11,355 nucleotides of DNA, taken from the NCBI GenBank assembly GCA_030019325.1, contig JASEFB010000065.1, positions 1 through 11,355 on the forward strand. The letters are read 5' to 3'. This document shows, piece after piece, positions 7,501 through 11,355 of the stretch. The DNA is from an archaeon (lineage in GTDB: Archaea; Halobacteriota; Syntropharchaeia; Alkanophagales; Methanospirareceae). Under the pieces are notes generated by a model, which was not told the DNA's origin, made no database searches, and was given only the letters and a program-made list of their open reading frames with translations. Every line of letters begins with the position of its first letter. Position 1 is the first letter of the stretch. The position numbers and the translations under genes are program-made.

Positions 7501-9090
7501 AACTTTTACTCATTCGATTCAAGACTCATACCAACGAAGGAGGCGATGAGAGTTGGAGAGATTGTAGCAGACGATCTCCTTAAGCAATATGTGGAAGAGC
7601 ATGGTGAGTATCCAAGAAAGGTTGGTTTTGTGCTATGGGCGGTCGAGACGATGAGACACCAGGGGATCATGGAGTCACAGATCCTGTACCTCATGGGTGT
7701 TAAGCCTGTGTGGGACTCAAGAGGAAGGGTGAAGGATGTGGAGCTGATACCATGCTCGGAGCTTGGAAGACCAAGGATCGATGTTCTCCTGACACCATCA
7801 GGTCTATACCGGGATACCTTCCCGGATAAAATCAAGCTGCTTGACAAGGCGGTTCGTCTTGCTTACACTGCGGATGATACCGAATGCCGAAACTTTGTCA
7901 AGGAGAACTCGGATGCGATCTATGCTCGGTTGATTGAGCAGGGCTACAGCGAAGAGGAAGCAAGAAGCCTCTCGTTGGCAAGGATCTTCTCAGAAGCGCC
8001 TGGAACGTATGGCACAGGGCTTCCAAACGCGATCGCAGCAAGCGATACATGGATGAACGAAACAAAACTTGCAGACCTCTACATCAATAGAATGGGATAC
8101 GTCTATGGTGAGGATGGTTGGGGCGTTCCAAATGTAAACCTCTTCCGTCAAAACCTTGCAGATGTTGAGGTTGCAGTTCACAGCCGCAGCTCAAACCTCT
8201 ATGGCGTGCTTGACAACGACGACTACTTCCAGTATCTTGGTGGGCTGGCTCTGGCTGTGAGAAGTATAACAGGTGAGACCCCGGATCTCTATGTGACAAA
8301 CCTGAGAAACCCGCATGATCCGAAGACAGAGACCTTGAAGAGCTATCTGCGAAGAGAACTTAACGTACGCTACTTCAATCCGAAATGGCTCGAAGGGATG
8401 ATGGAGCACGATTATGCGGGCGCGAGGGAGATGATGAAGTTTGTCGAGAACCTCTGGGGATGGGATGTTGTCACGCCAGACCTAATCACCGCGGATATGT
8501 GGAACCAGGTCTATGAGGTCTATGTTCAGGACAAGTACAACCTTGGATTAGAGGGGTTCTTCGACAGCAACAACCCTTATGCGTTACAATCCATCACTGC
8601 GAGGATGCTCGAAGCGATAAGAAAAGGCTACTGGAACCCATCTGAAGATGTAAAAACAACACTTGCAGAGACATATCAACAATCCGTTGAGGAATACGGT
8701 GTAACATGCTGTCATCACACCTGTGCAAATCTGAGGTTACAGGATTACATGCAGGGCATACTCTCGGTTCCGGAACAACCTCCAGAACAGCAAACATACT
8801 TCAGAGGCGGTGGAGCTCGCCTTGTCGAAACAGAAGAAAAAATAGGTGAAGGTGTCACAAATATGACCGAAGTAACAGGTGTGAGCAAAATAGGGGAAGA
8901 ATTGAAGAAACCGCCGGAAGAAGCATCGGGGAAGAAAGGAAAAGTAATGAAAGAGGAAAAGCCAGTAGAAAAACCCTCACCTGCATTTCCTATATCAGGC
9001 GCTCCGTTGATGGGAATTATAGCAGTTATAGTTATTCTCTCATTCATCTACGCAGGCTACAGGCTCGGGGGTAGAAAAAAGATAAGATGA
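4507..9090 (+). CDS. cobN: Secreted, membrane-anchored CobN-like (cobaltochelatase/magnesium chelatase large subunit family) protein
   Basis: A 1527-residue member of the CobN/BchH/ChlH family, whose cytoplasmic members bind the corrin or porphyrin ring during metal insertion. This one is extracytoplasmic: a signal peptide (1-28, KK then a hydrophobic run, ending THA-Q), 16 N-x-S/T sequons in the first ~181 residues, and a C-terminal helix (about 1502-1520, LMGIIAVIVILSFIYAGY) followed by RKKIR. Residues ~60-190 and ~191-335 are tandem copies of one domain, both ending NITKYWxYGxxEN (from 152 and 297). Core family motifs follow: HFGTHGTQEW (717-726), DLPVVYPYIMDNVGEGTQ, GNDPIRNPDALPTGNNFYSF, VLWAVETMRHQGIMESQILY, EAPGTYGTGLPN and CCHHTC (1401-1406). 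A charged linker precedes the anchor. No chelatase ATPase subunit (CobS/CobT or ChlI/D type) lies in the window. True chelation versus binding or uptake of a corrinoid, F430 or haem remains open. Confidence 0.93.
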   Translation: MKKVGLVWLVLVLFMAQIFVPFAVTHAQSEGNETAMVGNLTLSANVSEDITVKATGEESEKNKITFVLGTDENLASLENASMNATVNSTVNVTIYNASEAGAVNFSNESVVFLASLDNETVASINQTINESAYVVAYNLSTTISIGNVDDVNITKYWMYGGDENIQNLIIYMDNKFYGNTTVVDPPKPPENRVKIAFVTPLENHFLFIERAKDDPKISKHINVTAHFVTQNKPESYQNLNLSDQNVIMMVHVGYPIQDGIKKTVEDAKGNGAYVITHQFEDVHNLGNVNTSDPAYSNITKYWDYGREENMKRLIIFLGVKFCNVSMEILPPIAVPLHGLYHPDAPRVFENTSEYLNWYQPDPSKPMIGIHYSYISGYGITPVIDSLIRSIEGKEANVIFATYTYKDLNSSKYFIQDNESVVDVAILLTSFRLHYGDEERGIEYLKSLNVTPLKGINSYYSSPEEWKNSTGLSPSEIAWQIALPELDGLTEFIFVSGKTKDPVSGLEGYDPVDYQVDWITDRVISWAKLHRMSNSEKKIAIIYYNHGGGKDNLGASYLDITPSLKNLLDAMKESGYEIEGEVPSEKELLDLMIHQGRNIGTWAPDELKNMVENESVVLIPAEKYASWFDALPRNKQDEVIEKWGEPPGEIMVYENATGKYLVIPGLTFGNVLLAPQPTRGWLQDQAVLYHDKELAPHHQYIAFYFWLKKEYGADAIIHFGTHGTQEWLPGKETALSVKECWPAILIQDLPVVYPYIMDNVGEGTQAKRRGNAVIVDHLTPPIVASGLYGDFSLLHEKIHQYLGAEDALKLEYRETITKLYENLNLSEDLGVTVDDLRAMNESDFEYFINGELHLYLHELAEEFIPYGLHILGSPPVDWKLISMVESMLGNNFSGHIAEVYPDPHELNPAHGNCSVMEELLREVIFNGSSPEDAQKKILGPGNVSSDVTTDLETAKVYAENLTRCTIEVPRILDGLSGKYVPPKVGNDPIRNPDALPTGNNFYSFDSRLIPTKEAMRVGEIVADDLLKQYVEEHGEYPRKVGFVLWAVETMRHQGIMESQILYLMGVKPVWDSRGRVKDVELIPCSELGRPRIDVLLTPSGLYRDTFPDKIKLLDKAVRLAYTADDTECRNFVKENSDAIYARLIEQGYSEEEARSLSLARIFSEAPGTYGTGLPNAIAASDTWMNETKLADLYINRMGYVYGEDGWGVPNVNLFRQNLADVEVAVHSRSSNLYGVLDNDDYFQYLGGLALAVRSITGETPDLYVTNLRNPHDPKTETLKSYLRRELNVRYFNPKWLEGMMEHDYAGAREMMKFVENLWGWDVVTPDLITADMWNQVYEVYVQDKYNLGLEGFFDSNNPYALQSITARMLEAIRKGYWNPSEDVKTTLAETYQQSVEEYGVTCCHHTCANLRLQDYMQGILSVPEQPPEQQTYFRGGGARLVETEEKIGEGVTNMTEVTGVSKIGEELKKPPEEASGKKGKVMKEEKPVEKPSPAFPISGAPLMGIIAVIVILSFIYAGYRLGGRKKIR

Positions 9091-9323
9091 TATAATGAAA
9101 ATAGGAAGTTAGTAACACCATGAAACTCTGGATACTCAAAAACATGAAAGAACCGTTAAAAGCCACTGATACAAAGATTGATAGGTTACTGACGATTATC
9201 CTCATTATTTCAATCGTGCTTGCAATCTCAATGATAGCTTATGTCATAATAACGCCAAAAGAAGGCGAGAAATTCACTGAGTTTTATGTCCTCGGTCCAG
9301 GCGGAAATGCAGATGATTATCCA

Positions 9324-9348
9324 ATAAAACTTTTGGAAAAAGTTTTAT
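9324..9348 (+). repeat. AT-rich palindromic element, copy 1
   Basis: ATAAAACTTTT (9324-9334) pairs perfectly with AAAAGTTTTAT (9338-9348) across loop GGA, followed by CAAAA. It closely matches 11004-11028 and begins exactly where DUF1616 resemblance is lost. It is translated as IKLLEKVLS. Confidence 0.75.
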
Positions 9349-9375
9349 CAAAATATCCAGCCTTTGGCTGGATTA

Positions 9376-9432
9376 ATCCGACTGGAAGTCGGATGTCTTT
9401 ATTAAATTTTTCGTTGAAAAGAAAAATTTAAT
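9376..9432 (+). repeat. Two consecutive inverted repeats in the broken DUF1616 gene
   Basis: ATCCGACT (9376-9383) pairs with AGTCGGAT (9387-9394) across a 3-base loop. ATTAAATTTTTC (9401-9412) pairs with GAAAAATTTAAT (9421-9432) across an 8-base loop. Both stems are perfect. The second spans the premature TAA and the point where the C-terminal DUF1616 piece resumes. TGAAAAGAAAAA within it also occurs at 10431-10442. Confidence 0.7.
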
Positions 9433-9516
9433 GCATAATGAGACATGGGAAAGCCCTTTTACCTTCGAGGCGAAGAAAGCAGGAGAAGACCAGAAGTTAG
9501 AATTCTTATTATACAA

Positions 9517-9539
9517 AAACCCTTTTAGAAAAAGCGTTT
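9517..9539 (+). repeat. AT-rich palindromic element, diverged copy 2
   Basis: AAACCCTTTT (9517-9526) faces AAAAGCGTTT (9530-9539) across loop AGA, with one C-C mismatch in ten positions. The form matches the 11004 copy (same AGA loop). It encodes NPFRKSVYG in the frame of the DUF1616 C-terminal piece, between LLYK and the conserved EEPYR, so it appears to be an in-frame insertion. Confidence 0.55.
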
Positions 9540-9634
9540 ACGGAAAAGAAGATAAGGAAGAGCCATATCGCGCACTTCACCTGTGGTTGGATATTACGTG
9601 AAAATCGCTATACAAAAATTTAAAATTCAATGGC

Positions 9635-9643
9635 TTTATATAT
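9635..9643 (+). promoter_or_regulatory. TATA box for the toxin-antitoxin pair
   Basis: TTTATATAT lies in an AT-rich gap, 55 bases before the antitoxin ATG. Transcription starting about 25 bases downstream would give a leader of roughly 30 bases containing the GGAGGT site at 9685-9690. No operator palindrome is obvious. Confidence 0.6.
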
Positions 9644-9697
9644 TCACATATCTTAAATAAAAACTGCAATCGCAAACAGGATAAGGAGGTAAAGGAG

Positions 9698-9904
9698 ATG
9701 TTAAAAACTATTAAAGGCGTGGTTGAAGGAAAAGTTGTAGTCCCAGAAGAGCCTGTTCCTGAAGGGACAGTGGTGACAATAAACTTGCCAACAAATCTCC
9801 GCTTGTTGCGACATGCTGGTGCGTGGCGTAACCTTGGAGGTTTAGATGAACTCCTAGTGGAAATTTACCGAACCAGAGCGGTTAAAAGGGAAGTTCCTCT
9901 CTAA
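9698..9904 (+). CDS. Small antitoxin of the VapB / AF2212-like type
   Basis: A 68-residue protein directly upstream of, and overlapping by one base (TAATG), a PIN-domain toxin. The N-terminal half, TIKGVVEGKVVVPEEPVPEG then TVVTINLP, is a beta-rich pattern like the DUF104/AF2212-type antitoxins. The C-terminal half, AGAWRNLGGLDELLVEIYRT then RAVKREVPL, looks like the toxin-wrapping helix and tail seen in VapB-like proteins. A strong GGAGGT ribosome binding site (9685-9690) is 7 bases before the ATG, and a TATA box lies at 9635. Expected role: neutralise the toxin by direct binding and repress the pair. Gene order, overlap and tail sequence support the call; the exact antitoxin subfamily is uncertain. 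Confidence 0.82.
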   Translation: MLKTIKGVVEGKVVVPEEPVPEGTVVTINLPTNLRLLRHAGAWRNLGGLDELLVEIYRTRAVKREVPL

Positions 9905-10302
9905 TGTACGTGTTAGATACTGATCATTGCATAGAGCTGTTGAGAGGAAATGAGGGTGTTTTAGCCAAACTTAAATCGCTTGATGTGGAGATTGAAGTTT
10001 ACACCACTACTATCACCGCGGCTGAGCTGTTTTACGGTGTGTACCGTATGCCCAATCCAGAGCAGAGGATGCAAGAGGTAAATGCCTTCTTAAGCGACAT
10101 AGAAATCCTTGATTTAGATTTAGGAGCAGCAAGGATATATGGACAACTTAAATCGGAATTAATGGGAAGAGGCGAATTGTTAGCGGATAATGATCTGTTC
10201 ATTGCCAGTATTGCCTTGAGTCATAACTTAACTCTTGTCACTCATAACATTCACCATTATGAACGCGTACCCAATCTCTGTTTAGATGACTGGATGGAGT
10301 AA
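9904..10302 (+). CDS. vapC: VapC-type PIN-domain ribonuclease toxin
   Basis: A 132-residue PIN-domain protein, the usual VapC length. VapC toxins cut RNA (often tRNA or rRNA) with Mg2+ held by acidic residues. The expected acidic set is present: Asp5 (and Asp7) in YVLDTDHCIELL, Glu41 in TAAELFYGV, and Asp95/Asp97 in LADNDLFIAS. The conserved C-terminal LVTHN and the final hydrophobic/tryptophan end (CLDDWME) are also intact, so the enzyme looks active. Translation is coupled to the antitoxin through TAATG. The usual position-specific asparagine or arginine after LVT is His114 here, a minor departure. A GC-rich repeat cluster starts 38 bases after the stop. Target RNA cannot be inferred. Confidence 0.92.
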   Translation: MYVLDTDHCIELLRGNEGVLAKLKSLDVEIEVYTTTITAAELFYGVYRMPNPEQRMQEVNAFLSDIEILDLDLGAARIYGQLKSELMGRGELLADNDLFIASIALSHNLTLVTHNIHHYERVPNLCLDDWME

Positions 10303-10340
10303 CTAAAGGAGAAAAGTTCACAGATTTTTCTTTTAGCACT

Positions 10341-10441
10341 GTGGGGCTCCGCCCCACGACCCCGCAATCGCGGGCTCTGCCCGCGTTCCCGCGAGCCTGA
10401 AAGGCTCAGTAAGGGCTTAGTTTTCTTTTTTGAAAAGAAAA
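10341..10441 (+). repeat. GC-rich palindromic element, copy B (intergenic, extended)
   Basis: Four hairpins in a row, each with a 3-base loop: GTGGGGC/GCCCCAC (10341-10357), CGCGGGC/GCCCGCG (10369-10385), GAGCCT/AGGCTC (10393-10407) and TTTTCTTTT/AAAAGAAAA (10421-10441). The first 27 bases are identical to 10608-10634, and GTAAGGGCTTA (10409-10419) recurs at 10640-10650. Compared with the other copies, the middle has gained two further stems. It fills most of the 166-base gap between vapC and the next gene. Transcribed, it could fold into a stable structure and act as a terminator, though no clean poly-T follows the GC stems. Confidence 0.88.
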
Positions 10442-10468
10442 AGTGTGTTGATGTAAGAGGGATGATTG

Positions 10469-11038
10469 ATGGAGAAGAAGCGAAAAGAAAAGGTTTTCAT
10501 TATAGGCGATTATAACAAAAGAAATCCAAAAAACAGAGCAATAATCACTGTTTCACTTCTCCTTATTCTATTCCTTCTCTGTGCTTATCATCAAACCAAT
10601 TACGAATGTGGGGCTCCGCCCCACGACCCCGCAAGCCCTGTAAGGGCTTATCACCGGGAGTATCCTTCAGTCAAGAATATGGTCTCTGATTATTCGAAAT
10701 ACATAGGCGAAACAGCGTCAATTTCTGGAGAAGTTGTTGGTGTACCAAGCACAACGTTCCAGCTTTTGGAGAGATACGATGATAAAAACGCAATTTTTAC
10801 GGTATTACCAGATTCTAATGTAGATGTAGATATAGGAGATAAAGTCGAGGTATTAGGCTCTTTGGGTCCAGATTACCAAATCTCTGCTGAGAAGATCATT
10901 GTCCTTAAGAGATGGAAATACGAGTTCACTTTCATTCGCTCATTAATTGCACTCATACTTCTTGTTTTCATTTTCCTGAGAAACTGGAAGTTTGATTTCA
11001 AACTAAAACTTTTTAGAAAAAAGTTTTATCAAAAATAA
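10469..11038 (+). CDS. Two-span membrane protein with an OB-fold-like domain
   Basis: A hypothetical protein of 189 residues. Order of parts: charged cytoplasmic N-terminus (MEKKRKEKV), membrane helix 1 (about 24-40, AIITVSLLLILFLLCAY), a segment encoded by a GC-rich palindromic element (47-61, CGAPPHDPASPVRAY), a beta-rich domain (about 66-145; YIGETASISGEVVGV ... DIGDKVEVLGSL ... ISAEKIIVLKRW) with the look of an OB fold, membrane helix 2 (about 155-172) and a basic tail. The final dozen codons come from an AT-rich palindrome (KLKLFRKKFYQK). Both elements keep the frame open. I chose ATG 10469, with AGAGGGA about 7 bases upstream; TTG at 10466 is the alternative. The OB-like domain would sit outside the membrane if both helices cross. 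Function unknown; such domains bind oligosaccharides, nucleic acids or proteins. Confidence 0.72.
   Translation: MEKKRKEKVFIIGDYNKRNPKNRAIITVSLLLILFLLCAYHQTNYECGAPPHDPASPVRAYHREYPSVKNMVSDYSKYIGETASISGEVVGVPSTTFQLLERYDDKNAIFTVLPDSNVDVDIGDKVEVLGSLGPDYQISAEKIIVLKRWKYEFTFIRSLIALILLVFIFLRNWKFDFKLKLFRKKFYQK
10608..10650 (+). repeat. GC-rich palindromic element, copy C, inside a reading frame
   Basis: GTGGGGC (10608-10614) pairs with GCCCCAC (10618-10624), and AAGCCCT (10633-10639) pairs with AGGGCTT (10643-10649), each across 3 bases and separated by GACCCCGC. It shares 27 bases with copy B and 25 with copy A (reverse strand). It is translated as residues 47-61 of the OB-like membrane protein. Confidence 0.88.
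11004..11028 (+). repeat. AT-rich palindromic element, copy 3
   Basis: TAAAACTTTTT (11004-11014) pairs perfectly with AAAAAGTTTTA (11018-11028) across loop AGA, followed by TCAAAAATAA, which supplies the stop codon of the OB-like membrane protein. It nearly matches copy 1 at 9324-9348, including the following TCAAAA. Because it ends the gene, it could also work as a weak terminator. Confidence 0.72.
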
Positions 11039-11058
11039 TTTGTTATGAGAGAATAAAA

Positions 11059-11121
11059 ATGCCCGACTGGCTTGCTCACAGTTTAGTTGCCTATATTTTG
11101 TGCAGCATTTTAGGGATTTAA
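11059..11121 (+). pseudogene. Fragment: start of a small membrane-protein gene (PF04307/YdjM-like?)
   Basis: A 20-codon frame beginning MPDWLAHSLVAYIL and ending TAA. The MPDWL(A/T)H opening and following hydrophobic run resemble the N-terminus of archaeal membrane-bound metal-dependent hydrolases (PF04307 type), which are normally well over 100 residues. GAGAGA lies about 6 bases before the ATG. Resemblance ends where the minus-strand wecB-like fragment begins, so I read it as a gene start cut off by a rearrangement. With only 20 residues the family call is tentative. Confidence 0.4.
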
Positions 11122-11355
11122 TTCAAGGTTTTTAGCAAAGAGAATACAGCAATAGTGATGGTCGGCGCAAACAGATAATCAGAGCAATGATCGGTCAAAA
11201 CCCTGTTTATCTCCTCGGGCATTTGCCTGTCGTAACTCCTTAAACCCTCTTCCACATGACCTACCTTGATGTGCAGTTTAGTAGCAGCAAGAGCACCAGC
11301 TAAAACCGTGTTCGTGTCTCCTTCCACTAACACAACATCGGGCTTTTCCTTTTGT
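11118..11355 (-). pseudogene. wecB: UDP-N-acetylglucosamine 2-epimerase (WecB-like) fragment, also cut by the window edge
   Basis: Minus-strand frame open from the window end, reading KPDVVLVEGDTNTVLAG, then GHVEEGLRSYDRQMPEEINR and LTDHCSDYLFAPT. These are hallmark WecB/MnaA motifs, including the family's catalytic acids: Asp in EGDTN, Glu in GHVE and Glu in PEEINR. The enzyme interconverts UDP-GlcNAc and UDP-ManNAc for surface glycan synthesis. After FAPT the expected continuation (a helix ending in NLLxEGI, then about 200 more residues) is missing; instead ITIAVFSLLKTLN and a stop follow. No other minus-strand frame resumes the family by eye. The first part lies outside the window. The apparent GTG start near 11333 is internal. 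Loss of the C-terminal UDP-binding domain means this copy should be inactive. Confidence 0.8.

Larger units (their letters stand above)
9120..9601 (+). pseudogene. Disrupted DUF1616-type membrane protein gene
   Basis: Two pieces of one archaeal DUF1616-like protein in different frames. The first (9120-9431, 103 codons) has an N-terminal cytoplasmic stretch, one membrane helix (about residues 24-46, LLTIILIISIVLAISMIAYVI) and the start of the outside domain, TEFYVLGPGGNADDYP. After about residue 67 family resemblance is lost (IKLLEKVLSKYPAFGW...) and it stops at TAA 9429. The second piece is readable from about 9428 to TGA 9599-9601 in another frame and resumes family sequence: MHNETWESPFTFEAKKAGE ... 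EEPYRALHLWLDIT. The middle of the outside domain, perhaps 40-50 residues, is gone and replaced by inverted repeats at 9324-9348, 9376-9394 and 9401-9432. A shortened protein from the first piece could still be made. No strong ribosome binding site is seen. Family assignment is from recall of the GPGG/ADDYP and HNETW motifs. Confidence 0.7.

Noticed and set aside
4741..8340. Composition shift inside cobN as evidence for a recent fusion
   Set aside because: Hand counts of two 60-base samples (4741-4800 about 38% GC, 8281-8340 50% GC) differ, but the sequon-rich N-terminus uses many AT-rich Asn/Thr/Ile codons, so amino-acid content may explain it.
9376..9432. Inverted repeats as ends of an insertion sequence
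   Set aside because: They are adjacent hairpins with short loops, not separated terminal repeats, and no transposase frame is present.
9120..9601. DUF1616 disruption as a simple sequencing frameshift
   Set aside because: A single insertion or deletion cannot restore the protein, because the central part of the domain is absent in all three frames.
10341..10441. Hairpin-rich region as an RNA gene or riboswitch
   Set aside because: The same hairpin units recur inside two protein-coding frames (1902-1945, 10608-10650), so a dispersed repeat explains them better than a dedicated RNA.
1902..10650. CRISPR array from repeated palindromic units
   Set aside because: Copies are far apart, differ in length and orientation, and lack regular spacers; no cas genes are seen.

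Overview
The window looks archaeal, most likely a euryarchaeon of the methanogen / anaerobic methane- or alkane-oxidiser type. That is inference from content: a diphthamide-type PP-loop ligase, DUF2162 / ExbB-like / DUF2149 genes beside a secreted CobN-like protein, TATA-type promoters with an apparently leaderless start, many N-glycosylation sequons on a surface protein, and moderate GC. No rRNA or tRNA is present, so I do not name a genus.

Region 1 (1-4312, + strand) is a tightly packed, operon-like run: the end of a FecCD/BtuC-family permease, its ABC ATPase carrying an extra C-terminal domain, a Dph6-type PP-loop protein, a polytopic DUF2162 protein with a CPVC motif, a MotA/TolQ/ExbB-like proton channel subunit, and DUF2149, a single-span protein that resembles ExbD. 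Genes overlap or touch from position 1961 onward.

Region 2 (4313-9090) is a 194-base promoter region followed by a 1527-residue CobN-family protein with a signal peptide, a tandemly duplicated and sequon-rich N-terminal region, the full CobN core and a C-terminal membrane anchor. Taken with region 1, this suggests a cell-surface corrinoid, tetrapyrrole or metal handling machine: the CobN-like protein outside the membrane, an ExbB/ExbD-like pair supplying proton-motive energy (no ATP is available outside), and the BtuCD-like transporter importing the product. The substrate cannot be read from sequence.

Region 3 (9091-11355) is accessory and partly decayed: a broken DUF1616 gene, a VapBC-type toxin-antitoxin pair with its own promoter and strong ribosome binding site, a small two-span membrane protein with an OB-fold-like domain, and two truncated genes (a 20-codon membrane-protein start, and the 5' part of a wecB-like UDP-GlcNAc 2-epimerase on the minus strand) meeting at about 11120.

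Two families of short palindromic elements are scattered through the window. A GC-rich family (1902-1945, 10341-10441, 10608-10650) and an AT-rich family (9324-9348, 9517-9539, 11004-11028, with a half copy at 4416-4435) lie between genes and also inside reading frames, where they are translated without interrupting the protein. They resemble coding palindromic elements and are, with the surface CobN machine, the most noteworthy content.
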